A program made the translations under genes and the position numbers. DNA of 64,000 bases from an uncultured Porphyromonas sp. (GTDB lineage Bacteria; Bacteroidota; Bacteroidia; Bacteroidales; Porphyromonadaceae). Location: NCBI GenBank assembly GCA_934364985.1, contig CAKRMU010000008.1:53302-117301 (forward strand). Direction: 5' to 3'. Shown here in pieces: positions 37,054 to 45,478 of the stretch (position 1 is the stretch's first letter; each line of letters begins with the position of its first letter). Below the pieces are notes generated by a model. The model was given only the letters and a program-made list of their open reading frames with translations. It was not told the DNA's origin and made no database searches.

Positions 37054-37093
37054 TATTTGACCACGTCCATCAGGACGTGGTCAAATAGTTTTT
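37054..37093 (+). terminator. Rho-independent terminator of tig
   Basis: A perfect 15-bp stem (37054-37068 with 37073-37087) and ATCA loop, followed by GTTTTT. It lies about 100 bases after the tig stop. Confidence 0.85.
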
Positions 37094-37101
37094 AGTAATA
37101 T

Positions 37102-37148
37102 AAAAACCTACGGTCAGGATTCATAATCCCTTAGACCGTAGGCTTTTT
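37102..37148. terminator. Bidirectional terminator
   Basis: The stem CCTACGGT/ACCGTAGG (37107-37114 with 37135-37142) encloses a second small stem (GGATT/AATCC). It has A's on the left and T's on the right, so it works in both directions and would end the minus-strand TonB operon and back up the tig terminator. Confidence 0.8.
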
Positions 37149-37276
37149 ATTTATGACCTTGCCACAAGGACAAATCTAAGGTATGCTTTAGAGGTCATCC
37201 CCATTATTTGATACCGGATTTGTCCTATATTTTGGCAAGGAGACACGTTAGATGTTTGTTGCTATTTTGCTGTCCA

Positions 37277-38386
37277 TTACTTAACCATGCTGGCCTTTTT
37301 GACCTCAAAATCAAGACCGGAATCGTTGGTGTCTACCAATTTTTTGCCATCGTTTTTACGGCAAATAGCCTTCCCCTCATGCTTACCCCAGATGTTAAAG
37401 TCAGGGTTTTTCTCGTCTGCGACACGTTGACTGATGCTATTGCATCCCTTATCGAGTTTGGCATTAATGACCCACTTACGATTGTCCTTAGCACAGATAA
37501 CGACGAAGTCAGTAATCCACTTATTTGGGATAAATACCGCCCAAGCGTATTCGGAGTAATCGCTATGAGCCTTGTTGTAAGCCACAGGTCTGGTGTACTT
37601 ACCTTTCTTATCTACAGTCTTGTCTGAAGGGGCAATTGCTTTGATTTCTTTCATCATCTCTTCGCTCGTAGTGGCAAGGCGTACCAAAGCAATGCCGGTA
37701 GAGCGCGAGATGTCAAAGGCACTGAAGTAGTCGGGATCATAATCTCCCTCTATGAAACTTGTGAGGTCAAAGAAGGGTTCAAGATCTGGGACTTGAGGAT
37801 TGTCGTTGTTGAGCTCATAGTCTGCCTTTGTGAGGTCTAAGAGGGCTCTGAAATCAAGCTCTTTCTGCTCCCATTCTTCGGCGTACTTTTTCTCTTTCTC
37901 TACCGGATTAATTGCTGAAGTGGCTATGATGCGAGACTCCCCTGGCTTTAGGGTATTCTTACTATTGCCTTTCGGGAAAAGATATAGCTTAGAGATGGCG
38001 AGCGAATCGTTGTAGACAGTGGCTGGGATCGCCTTCGAAAACTCAGGGTTGTTATCGGGTGTGTAGAGAGTTAGTGCTAAGCCCATACCATCAAGAGAAA
38101 GCTCCTTTTTGGTAGGGTTGGTGATCTTGATGTACTTATTGTACCTTGGCTCCGACCCTTCTTTCCACCCAGCAGGCTTATTAGCCTTAATTTCGTTCTC
38201 TGTCCTACCGATATGGTAGTTTCCGAAATAGTAGACTTCCTCAATGAGTAAGTCCTTAGCCTCGGTCTGTGAATTTTCCCCATTGCCTTTTGGATTTTTG
38301 GGGTCGTTACCATCTCTTTTACAGCCAATTAAGGCAACGAATAGCACTAATATCATAGTGCAGACTTTTGAAGTGAATCTTGTCAT
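37277..38386 (-). CDS. Lipoprotein, DUF4876-like, of the TonB receptor locus
   Basis: A 369-residue lipoprotein (signal 8-20, lipobox VALIGC with C22). After a disordered, charged stretch comes LLIEEVYYFGNYH and NKYIKITNPTKKELSLDGMGLALTLY, which resembles the start of the DUF4876 family, a lamin-tail-like beta sandwich found in lipoproteins next to TonB receptors. It ends the operon 39 bases after the previous lipoprotein. It probably sits on the cell surface or outer-membrane face and helps ligand capture; there is no direct evidence for a ligand. The family match is from memory of the pattern and should be taken as moderate. Confidence 0.68.
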   Translation of the reverse strand: MTRFTSKVCTMILVLFVALIGCKRDGNDPKNPKGNGENSQTEAKDLLIEEVYYFGNYHIGRTENEIKANKPAGWKEGSEPRYNKYIKITNPTKKELSLDGMGLALTLYTPDNNPEFSKAIPATVYNDSLAISKLYLFPKGNSKNTLKPGESRIIATSAINPVEKEKKYAEEWEQKELDFRALLDLTKADYELNNDNPQVPDLEPFFDLTSFIEGDYDPDYFSAFDISRSTGIALVRLATTSEEMMKEIKAIAPSDKTVDKKGKYTRPVAYNKAHSDYSEYAWAVFIPNKWITDFVVICAKDNRKWVINAKLDKGCNSISQRVADEKNPDFNIWGKHEGKAICRKNDGKKLVDTNDSGLDFEVKKASMVK

Positions 38387-38425
38387 ATCTGTATAGTGTT
38401 ATTAAATGATGTTGAATAATCCATA

Positions 38426-39823
38426 TTATAAAAACCACGATGCAAAGCCACCATTACTGCCATGGGTCTGCAAGTTTTTGACCTCATTAAATGCCCGAGA
38501 TGGGGTTACCCCGATCTCTCGAGCTAGATGTATGTAATAAGGCTCATTATAATCGGCACAAGTGGGGTCGGAATCGTCCATGCTGGTATATACCTTAATG
38601 GGGATATTAAAGCGGATGATTTCTGTCCATTGTGCCCCAGGTGCATGTGAGGGATCGCACACTTTCGAAGCTTTTCCAAAGGGCTCTCCTGAGTTGTTTT
38701 GGGGCATCTCAAGGGTCGTCTTACTACCTTTGTTGCACTTCATAACGCGGATAGAAAGGTAGAATTGGGGCAATAGAGTATAGGTGCGAGTGAAATACTG
38801 ATTCCCCGTATAGTCAGGCTCGGAGCGCTTAATAGGCCATTCGCTCTCTTTGTAGTCATTAAATCCATTGATGTTCTGCCCTATCTTGAAGTACTTATCA
38901 AGCATATCAAAGCGGAGGTGCCCCTTGAGACCCACTTTGTCCTGGTCGTAATCAGGATCGGCTCCATAGTAATCATACCTCGTGGAGGGTGACAATAGAC
39001 GGATATTGAATATCTCAGTTGCTCCATCGCTCATATCATCCTGCGTCCAAGTGTCTCGGTAAGTATAGGTAAATAGATGAGGGGTCACCTTAGCACGCTC
39101 TTCCCAAGTACGGAACTGCCGATAGTAAACTGAGGGAATCGGTTGCTCGTCTTTATAAGCTTTCTCATTCAGCTCTCCCCACTCCACAGTGCCGAACCGG
39201 CCGGGGTCATCTTTGCCATTACGATATCGCACATCAAGGACATCATATGGCATCCCTTTGTCATCAACGTCGCTAATGGTATAGAATATCTGATACTCGT
39301 CGGAGTGGTTATAAATATCGTCATTAATACGTTTCCCCTCTTTGTCATAGAAGTAAAGGCAAAGTCCCCAGAGCTTACTCGCTCCTCCAATAATGCGGAT
39401 ATAGCCGGGACCCATTAGCCCCTTTTGCTTCTCCTGAAAGGTAAGGGTACTCTCTTTCATTACCTCTACTTCCACACCATTAGGGCGATTGTAAGCAAAG
39501 GCAAACATCTCCTGCTGCCAAGGGGCTTTAGGGTATACGAAGTTGCCATGTAGTAGATCTCCACCATGTGGGTGTCCCTCTTTAAACATCACGAGGCACG
39601 ATGCCCAGTTGTTAAATGCTCCCTCTTTGTCGGGGTTAGGGATGTCAATCGTCACCTTCGGAGGTACGATAATATCGGCTCCAGATGTAGGCATCTTGTG
39701 TTGAACAACAGGGCTTTCTTCGTAATCAAAGTCGATACGTCCGAATAGAAAATTTTGGCAACCGGTAAGAAAGCATACCCCAACTACCAATGCCGTAGAT
39801 ATAATATTTGTCTTAACTTTCAT
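38426..39823 (-). CDS. Lipoprotein of the TonB receptor locus, paralogue of the next gene
   Basis: A 465-residue lipoprotein (lipobox FLTGC, C22) that I cannot place in a named family. It shares an order of motifs with the 462-residue lipoprotein encoded just upstream: GLCLYFYDKEGKRIND against GLELNYFDINGNNINH, LFTYTYRDT against LFSYEYRDT, and VGLKGHLRF against LGFKGMLQF, so the two are diverged paralogues. Histidines are clustered early (EGHPHGGDLLHG near residue 78), which would suit metal binding. The C-terminus ends in an aromatic pattern (FASWFL). It lies 17 bases after its paralogue. Confidence 0.7.
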   Translation of the reverse strand: MKVKTNIISTALVVGVCFLTGCQNFLFGRIDFDYEESPVVQHKMPTSGADIIVPPKVTIDIPNPDKEGAFNNWASCLVMFKEGHPHGGDLLHGNFVYPKAPWQQEMFAFAYNRPNGVEVEVMKESTLTFQEKQKGLMGPGYIRIIGGASKLWGLCLYFYDKEGKRINDDIYNHSDEYQIFYTISDVDDKGMPYDVLDVRYRNGKDDPGRFGTVEWGELNEKAYKDEQPIPSVYYRQFRTWEERAKVTPHLFTYTYRDTWTQDDMSDGATEIFNIRLLSPSTRYDYYGADPDYDQDKVGLKGHLRFDMLDKYFKIGQNINGFNDYKESEWPIKRSEPDYTGNQYFTRTYTLLPQFYLSIRVMKCNKGSKTTLEMPQNNSGEPFGKASKVCDPSHAPGAQWTEIIRFNIPIKVYTSMDDSDPTCADYNEPYYIHLAREIGVTPSRAFNEVKNLQTHGSNGGFASWFL

Positions 39824-39840
39824 AATATCTGTCTTTGCCG

Positions 39841-41229
39841 TTACATACTCTTACTTGGGAAGCCTTTGAAGTATAGGTCTGGGCTCCATAGCATCTTTTG
39901 TAGCTCTTCTTTGCTGGCTAAGGGGTAGTAATGTAGAATATCTTTGATGCACACTTCGTGGTCTCCGTCGGCATCAGCCATTACTCTAAATGGCAAGGTT
40001 AGCTGAGAGTCAAAGTCCCCTAAACTCGTTTCCAATTCGTTGAAATTGTACTTCACACCAGCGAGTGAGCCCTCTCCCTCGTCGTATTTTCCGCCGAGAC
40101 CATTCCTGCCTTTGGGGGCATTTTTGATGTGGAATATGGATACCTGCATCTGAAAATGTACATTAGGCTCCTTGAATTGTAGCATACCTTTAAAGCCGAG
40201 TCGCTCATATTGATTGCCTCCAAGTGCCCTATGCATCCTCAGCCTTATGGCATAAGGTGCATGGTAACCGTTGATAACGAAGCCGCGGTTATCGCCCAAG
40301 TCATCAAAGTCTACCTCCTCTCCGAGCATCTTATCAAGAGGATCCGTGTCGCGGTATTCGTAGCTAAAGAGTTCGGGAACTAGGGTATTCAAGGTGTTTA
40401 GAGGGATAGTAGCTGAGAGTTGATAGCGATTTCCGTGAGGGTCGGTATAGTCATCAGTGGAACTGGCTTCTTGAGCTTTGATAGCGAGAGGTAGGCTATA
40501 CTGCAAGCTGTTTGGTGTATGATTGCCCAACGGTGTGTATATAGCTGCCTCAGTAATACTTTCAGCTCGGGAGAGAGTACCATCGGGATTAACTGAGAAA
40601 GTGTACCTATCCAGATAAAGGCTATCTCGTGTCATAGGGAAAAGAAGAGGGTATTTCCCGATAATCTTACCGCCTTCATCCTTGTATCCGAGAGCAGCAT
40701 TGCCTATAGTGAAGAAGTGCTGATGCTGGTACAAAGTGGCATCTGAGGTTGTTTTACATTCTTCTCTTTTCGTTGACTTAGATGCACTTGGGTCGCTGAT
40801 TTGTGCGAACTGATGGTTGATGTTGTTGCCGTTAATGTCGAAATAGTTTAGCTCTAAGCCGTAGTAGAAGTCGCTCGACTTGATGACGTCAAACGCTTTT
40901 CTCTCGGATGTAATGACGGTATTTCGGTTTTCATCTTGGCTAATCGTGATCTCCTGATATGTGGGAATAGGTGATGCGAAATGGGCTATATCGTAGGCGG
41001 TATATATGTCATCGCCATTCTCCAAATGCAGGTCGCTCTTTCGGGCTATCCTTAATATCGCTTGGACAGAATAAACTTGGTCGTGACCTACCACCACTCT
41101 TTCGATAGATGAAGGTGGTGCTTTGACGACACGTTTTAGTAGATCGTCCACTTTGTCATTGCTGCATCCTAAGAGGAGAATGGCAACGAAGGCACAAAGA
41201 AATGTGCTATATAGTATTGTCTGTTTCAT
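39841..41229 (-). CDS. Lipoprotein of the TonB receptor locus
   Basis: A 462-residue lipoprotein (lipobox ILLLGC, C22), seven bases after the TonB receptor gene. No named family is recognised with certainty. Features are a central HQHFFTIGN (His-rich), paired aromatic strands, and the paralogy with the 465-residue lipoprotein that follows. Tandem lipoproteins after a TonB receptor usually act as surface capture proteins for its ligand. The histidine-rich segments in both make a metal or metal complex plausible, but that is inference. Confidence 0.7.
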   Translation of the reverse strand: MKQTILYSTFLCAFVAILLLGCSNDKVDDLLKRVVKAPPSSIERVVVGHDQVYSVQAILRIARKSDLHLENGDDIYTAYDIAHFASPIPTYQEITISQDENRNTVITSERKAFDVIKSSDFYYGLELNYFDINGNNINHQFAQISDPSASKSTKREECKTTSDATLYQHQHFFTIGNAALGYKDEGGKIIGKYPLLFPMTRDSLYLDRYTFSVNPDGTLSRAESITEAAIYTPLGNHTPNSLQYSLPLAIKAQEASSTDDYTDPHGNRYQLSATIPLNTLNTLVPELFSYEYRDTDPLDKMLGEEVDFDDLGDNRGFVINGYHAPYAIRLRMHRALGGNQYERLGFKGMLQFKEPNVHFQMQVSIFHIKNAPKGRNGLGGKYDEGEGSLAGVKYNFNELETSLGDFDSQLTLPFRVMADADGDHEVCIKDILHYYPLASKEELQKMLWSPDLYFKGFPSKSM

Positions 41230-41236
41230 AATAACA

Positions 41237-43636
41237 TTAAAACTTAATTATCGCACGGAGAGAGACATTAGCTCCTTTTCCGTGGGCATAGTATCTAAAT
41301 CTATCGGTGTATTCTTTGTACATCGTGTTGAGGATATTGTCGCCAATGAGCATCAGTTTTATCTCTCTACTCTTAGGGAGATTGTAGGTCACTTCGGCAG
41401 TCGCATTCACTAAGGCATACGCTGGAGGGGTCTCGCTAACGAGGTCTTTTTCGGGATTAAAGTGCGTCTGCTTAGTGACATAGATACCGGAGAGAGACAC
41501 AAGAGAATGATATTGATAATTACTTCCCATCGTCCATTCATAGCTCACGGAGAGACCGTATCTATCCGATGGCATAAAGGGTAGGTACTCATTCTGTGTT
41601 AGGTTTCGGGCATATATCCACTCCCCGCGGCCTGAAATACTTAGCCCTGGGTAGGGGGATATGGTAGCCATAAGGTCGCCACCCACAAGGCGAACATCGT
41701 CTTGTCCGTAGATAAATTTGGGGTATTTACCCGTGGGGTGGTTGTGGAAGCGGTCAAGACCTTTACCAATGCTGTCGTAGATGTAGTTCTTGACATGCTG
41801 GTAAAAGGCACTCGGCTCTATGGAGCACCAGCTATTCCTCCATCTGGCACCTAAAACTGCCTTGTAGCCATTTTCGCTTACTAAGTTGCGGTTACCTTCT
41901 ACCCAATATGTCCCATGATGAAGACCGATAGAGTAGAGTTCGTTGATATCCGGTGGTCTCCACGACCAACCGATATTAGCCCGAGCGTCGAGGTTGTCAT
42001 TAAATTGATAGTGACCTGCGAAGCTCATGGTGTAATTGCTGAATATCTTCCAGTCTTTGTAGTACTTAGGGCTTCCGCCAATGCTGGTATATCCGTCCAC
42101 GTCCATTGCTCTAAAGTCATACCTAAGCCCTGCGGAGAGCTGGAGGTTTTCTATCTTGGCGGAGTGGATGAGGTAGCCTCCCATGGTCAAAGCGGCATAA
42201 TTGGGGATGAATGCGGGCTGTTTTGTGCCAGGGTAATTGTAGTTATACTGGTAGGTGCCGGTGAGGCCTACCTCTGACTTCATATCGTATTTGCCCCAAT
42301 TGGCGTTCCAGAAGATATCACCACGATAGGTCGAAAGCAGAAGATCCTGTACTGGGTACCAGCTGAGGTTTTTTACCTTACGATTTTCAAACTCCCACCT
42401 GAGATTATCCTGATACGATGCGACAAAGGTCAGCTTATGATGGTCGTTGATCTGCCACTTTATATCGCCTTTGAGGGTAAAGTGTTGCGTCTGTTGGAAG
42501 GGTGGCTCGATGGCATAAGTGAAGGGCTTTAGCGTCTTAGGGTCGGGACGACCTGCCTTAAAACGTTCGAGCAGTTGGTTGATATCTGAGATTTTGCTCC
42601 CGAAAAAGATACCGCTGCGTGCATAATATAGGCTGCTATATATCGTCGCTGTGATGTTGTGCCACTGTACCCCACCGAGGACGGATAGGCTGATATTATT
42701 GTATCCGGTATTATTAAGGATGTACTCAGGTGTGCTATAGTCGCCTGCTTTTTGGTACATCCCATGGAGCCGAAGTCCGAATATCTTGTACCCCATATCG
42801 ATAGAACCGGCTCCGCTATATCCTCTTGAGTTGGAGTCAAAACCGATATTTGCCCGACCATTGAGCTTAAATTTGTCGTGACCATAGGGTAGCTCAGCTT
42901 CGTTAAAAAGTACCACACCGCCCATCGCTCCATAGCCGTATTTAATGGATTCCGCACCCTTAACGACCTCTACTACGCTTGCCCCGGTATGGTCAATCTC
43001 AGGGGCGTGATCCGAACCCCAGCTTTGGCTCTCCAGTCGTACGCCATTATTCATTAAGAGGATCCGACTGCTGTGCATCCCTTGGATGACAGGCTTAGCT
43101 ATCGTGCCACCCGTACTGATACTGCTTACACCGGGGACAGACTCCAGCATCTTGGCGAGTGACAGAGAGCTACTCTTCTCGAGTGTCTCTGCATCCAGCG
43201 AAATAGCTTGCTGAAGTACCGAAGTGTGTCGCTTCTGAGAGGTTACGAGTACCTCATCGATTAGCTCCGAGTCCTCCTCCATTTGTAGCACAATACGGTC
43301 ACTATCCCCAAAGGTTATCCATTGGTCTATGGGTTTATAGCTGATATAAGTGATGGTGAGTTTGGTTTTTGTCACCGGCTTAGTGAATACCAGTAGGCAG
43401 TCGCCATCCGGCCCTGTGAGGACGGGTTTCTTGATATCTGCCGATTTCACAATAGCACTAATGATAGGCTCTTTAGTGCGTGCGTCTACGACCACGAGGG
43501 ATACTTTTGACTTGGGTTTCCCTACACCATCCAATTCCTCTATCGTGCCTACCCTCGCCGTAGATTCAGCATAGAGAGGATGGATGCAGAGAAAAAGGAG
43601 TGTGGCAAGATACAAATACCTTAATTCTTTTTTCAT
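41237..43636 (-). CDS. TonB-dependent outer-membrane receptor, metal-type (ZnuD-like)
   Basis: A 799-residue receptor. Signal peptide (1-23), a carboxypeptidase-regulatory-like domain (about 42-125, SLVVVDARTKEPIISAIV...), a plug domain (about 140-260) and a 22-strand barrel ending in aromatic IIKF. The plug phrase MNNGVRLESQSWGSDHAPEID, then VVEVVKGAESIKYG, is close to that of ZnuD-type zinc or metal receptors and unlike SusC. It imports its ligand across the outer membrane using TonB energy. Upstream lie two small accessory genes, downstream three lipoproteins. The zinc suggestion comes from wording of the plug and the histidine-bearing neighbours, not from a ligand assay. Confidence 0.88.
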   Translation of the reverse strand: MKKELRYLYLATLLFLCIHPLYAESTARVGTIEELDGVGKPKSKVSLVVVDARTKEPIISAIVKSADIKKPVLTGPDGDCLLVFTKPVTKTKLTITYISYKPIDQWITFGDSDRIVLQMEEDSELIDEVLVTSQKRHTSVLQQAISLDAETLEKSSSLSLAKMLESVPGVSSISTGGTIAKPVIQGMHSSRILLMNNGVRLESQSWGSDHAPEIDHTGASVVEVVKGAESIKYGYGAMGGVVLFNEAELPYGHDKFKLNGRANIGFDSNSRGYSGAGSIDMGYKIFGLRLHGMYQKAGDYSTPEYILNNTGYNNISLSVLGGVQWHNITATIYSSLYYARSGIFFGSKISDINQLLERFKAGRPDPKTLKPFTYAIEPPFQQTQHFTLKGDIKWQINDHHKLTFVASYQDNLRWEFENRKVKNLSWYPVQDLLLSTYRGDIFWNANWGKYDMKSEVGLTGTYQYNYNYPGTKQPAFIPNYAALTMGGYLIHSAKIENLQLSAGLRYDFRAMDVDGYTSIGGSPKYYKDWKIFSNYTMSFAGHYQFNDNLDARANIGWSWRPPDINELYSIGLHHGTYWVEGNRNLVSENGYKAVLGARWRNSWCSIEPSAFYQHVKNYIYDSIGKGLDRFHNHPTGKYPKFIYGQDDVRLVGGDLMATISPYPGLSISGRGEWIYARNLTQNEYLPFMPSDRYGLSVSYEWTMGSNYQYHSLVSLSGIYVTKQTHFNPEKDLVSETPPAYALVNATAEVTYNLPKSREIKLMLIGDNILNTMYKEYTDRFRYYAHGKGANVSLRAIIKF

Positions 43637-43830
43637 TTAAGTGTTATAAATAAATTGATATACGATGTCGTAATAATCTAATCAGGGTTCGGCATACGAC
43701 TCAAAAGCTGAGTGCATAGCCCTAAAATGTATGACAGCGTACTTACCCAATGAAGTATGCTTAAAGATCTGATACGCTTAGGATTAGGAGGTATGCAAAG
43801 CCGATATTGACCCTATTATCCCCCTTTGTC

Positions 43831-43857
43831 ATCCCCACGCTAATGATGTGGGGATGG
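43831..43857. promoter_or_regulatory. Hairpin upstream of the TonB receptor gene
   Basis: CATCCCCAC and GTGGGGATG form a 9-bp stem with a short loop, in the 262-bp gap between the receptor gene and the small gene before it. No T run follows on the minus strand, so it is more likely a processing or regulatory structure than a terminator. Nothing else was seen in the gap. Confidence 0.45.
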
Positions 43858-43898
43858 CTTATATCTTCAGGGATGATAGCGATTTTAAAGAAGACTTA

Positions 43899-44309
43899 CT
43901 AAAAGTCGATAACGATGGAATTATCGATAATACTATACTGCTCTTCGCCCATTTCTTGTAGGTCATTAGCTGAGGTCAGCAAGGGGATAATATTCATTCC
44001 GCCTGCCCTCAGTGCCACTTCCTTGGGTTCTGATTCCTTATAGCTCACTCGAGCGATAGGAGACGGGTAGGGTACTTGATCTATGATAAAATATCCGTCT
44101 GTATCCGTTACTCCTCCGAGCGACGTGCCGAGAATCGACACGATGCAGAAGGCCATTGGTTCATTGGTTAGGGCATCAATGACTTGCCCTCTGATCTGAT
44201 ATTTAGTCTCTGGTGTGATGATTGCAGTTACCTCCTGACCCTTAGCTAATGGTAGTAAAGTCAGAGCTAACGAAGCTAAAAGTAGGCTCCGAAAAAATAG
44301 GTTATTCAT
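43899..44309 (-). CDS. Small secreted protein with one carboxypeptidase-regulatory-like domain
   Basis: A 136-residue protein: signal peptide (cleaved near LAKGQ, residue 25), then one beta-sandwich repeat of the type that precedes many TonB receptors: YQIRGQVIDALTNEPMAFCIVSILGTSLGGVTDTDGYF. The tail is acidic with no barrel. It could be a stand-alone periplasmic partner of the adjacent receptor, or the remnant of an N-terminal receptor domain. No frameshift or leftover barrel sequence follows, so a free-standing gene is favoured. Confidence 0.7.
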   Translation of the reverse strand: MNNLFFRSLLLASLALTLLPLAKGQEVTAIITPETKYQIRGQVIDALTNEPMAFCIVSILGTSLGGVTDTDGYFIIDQVPYPSPIARVSYKESEPKEVALRAGGMNIIPLLTSANDLQEMGEEQYSIIDNSIVIDF

Positions 44310-44348
44310 CTCTATGATGATTTTTTATTGTGATTGATTCGTTATCCA

Positions 44349-44391
44349 ATGTAGCAGCTATGGTACGAAAATACCTTAGCATGGTGGCTAC
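44349..44391. other. Imperfect hairpin between two accessory genes
   Basis: GTAGC...GCTAC encloses a second pairing around GGTA-cgaaaa-TACC. It lies in the 150-bp gap between the two small genes of the TonB locus and could be an attenuator; no T run follows. Confidence 0.3.
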
Positions 44392-44459
44392 AACGTACCT
44401 AATGGAGACGTCGTAGCATCAAGCATATTGGGGCTAAATAGCGACCAATAATAAACCTC

Positions 44460-44840
44460 TTATGCGGCTACTCTTGGAGGGGCTCTGCCTGAGAAGATAC
44501 TGCAGAGTACTGAATCAATGCCCTCCTCTTGTGGAATAAAAGAAGGCAGAAGGCGACCTATGGGAGCTTTGATCTCAACATGTGGGACGATCTCACCCGT
44601 GATAATGATGTGGGAGACCTGGTCAAGCTGGACAAGCTCGGCAGGGTCGTGGTGCTCATCAGGTAGGTTGGAATTGACAAGCCTATGGGCGTGTGCAATG
44701 AGCCTACCATCTACGATCGAAGGGTGGTAACACCCTATGATGCACCCGACATATACAGAGAAGAGAGCCAACAATAACGTAGCTCCTAAACGCCTGCTTT
44801 GTATGTCATGTTTCGCTTTCACGCGACAAAGATATAACAT
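44460..44840 (-). CDS. Small histidine-bearing membrane/secreted protein at the head of the TonB locus
   Basis: A 126-residue protein not assigned to a family with confidence. A hydrophobic segment at about 19-37 (LGATLLLALFSVYVGCIIG) is followed by histidine-bearing stretches (AHAHRL; PDEHHDPAE) and a C-terminus ending in GRAPP. Short proteins with these features often precede metal-type TonB receptors in Bacteroidota, which would suit a metal-sensing or chaperone role. The ATG used here overlaps a perfect -7 box (44827-44834). If that box is the real promoter, translation must begin later, the GTG at 44822 (residue 7) being the first option. The start is therefore uncertain. Confidence 0.6.
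   Translation of the reverse strand: MLYLCRVKAKHDIQSRRLGATLLLALFSVYVGCIIGCYHPSIVDGRLIAHAHRLVNSNLPDEHHDPAELVQLDQVSHIIITGEIVPHVEIKAPIGRLLPSFIPQEEGIDSVLCSIFSGRAPPRVAA
44827..44834 (-). promoter_or_regulatory. -7 promoter element of the TonB receptor locus
   Basis: On the minus strand this reads TATCTTTG. No TTTG at the -33 distance. It falls within the first codons of the longest reading frame, which questions that frame's start. Confidence 0.5.
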
Positions 44841-45129
44841 TTCTTTGATTTTTTCGCTGTGTCATACCAAAATACCTAAGGATGGGTACCAAGGAGGAGC
44901 TTTGCCGTTACACTCTCTTTCAGAGTTTTTAGTGGTTATATGTGTCTGTATCAGAGAATTAATAATTGGCTTAATTCGTTTTTTAGGACGAGGTAATGGA
45001 GGGGTTTCACTTTGAGTAATTTCTGAAAGTCCAAGGCGAGTGATAACTGATGGTTACTTAGGTATACAGACCTTCATTTTAATACGTGGGGCACATTATT
45101 CGAATCCGTTCCCCTGTATTTCACATTAG
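44841..45129. other. Intergenic stretch without recognised features
   Basis: Between the TonB-locus promoter and repeat copy 6. A block at 45107-45129 resembles a fifth repeat unit with one base deleted. Otherwise I see no gene, RNA or operator. Confidence 0.4.
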
Positions 45130-45221
45130 CGGATACCCGGTATCAGCCTTGACGGATACCCTGAATACGCTTGGACGAATACCCTGTATTAGTCATGGCG
45201 AATATAGGGTATTCACTTTTT
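45130..45221. repeat. 23-bp palindromic repeat array, copy 6 (4 units)
   Basis: Units start at 45130, 45153, 45176 and 45199. This is the cleanest copy: unit 1 core GGATACCCGGTATCA is close to the ideal palindrome, units 1-3 are direct, and unit 4 (GAATATAGGGTATTC) is inverted and runs into ACTTTTTCGTTAG, the mirror of the AACGAAAA left flank of copy 3. It lies between the divergent TonB locus and fabH. Confidence 0.93.
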
Positions 45222-45371
45222 CGTTAGTCCTATATCCTCTTCCCGAATGGTTATTATTTCCACCGTCTATCCATGCCCTCTCATCCTCCTTAATCATTAT
45301 CTTTCGCTACCATTAGTCGTAGTATTGTCTGATGCGTGAGGGTACATAGAGGGGGCTTATTAATGGCACAC

Positions 45372-45404
45372 TTTTCAGTAGATGGCTATTTTTTGCTATC
45401 TTTG
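45372..45404 (+). promoter_or_regulatory. Promoter of fabH-era-der
   Basis: TATCTTTG at 45397-45404 with TTTT at 45372-45375, spacing 21 bp. Just downstream, AGCAATTGCT at 45424-45433 is a perfect 10-bp palindrome in the leader and could be an operator. Confidence 0.55.
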
Positions 45405-45478
45405 TGCGATAATTAGGGCAATTAGCAATTGCTCACATTTTTTAATATCAGGTATAACGCATATTATTGACCAAGGAT

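Noticed and set aside
41237..43636. SusC-type glycan receptor
   Set aside because: The protein is about 800 residues, lacks SusC signature wording, and has no SusD partner; the plug fits metal-type receptors.
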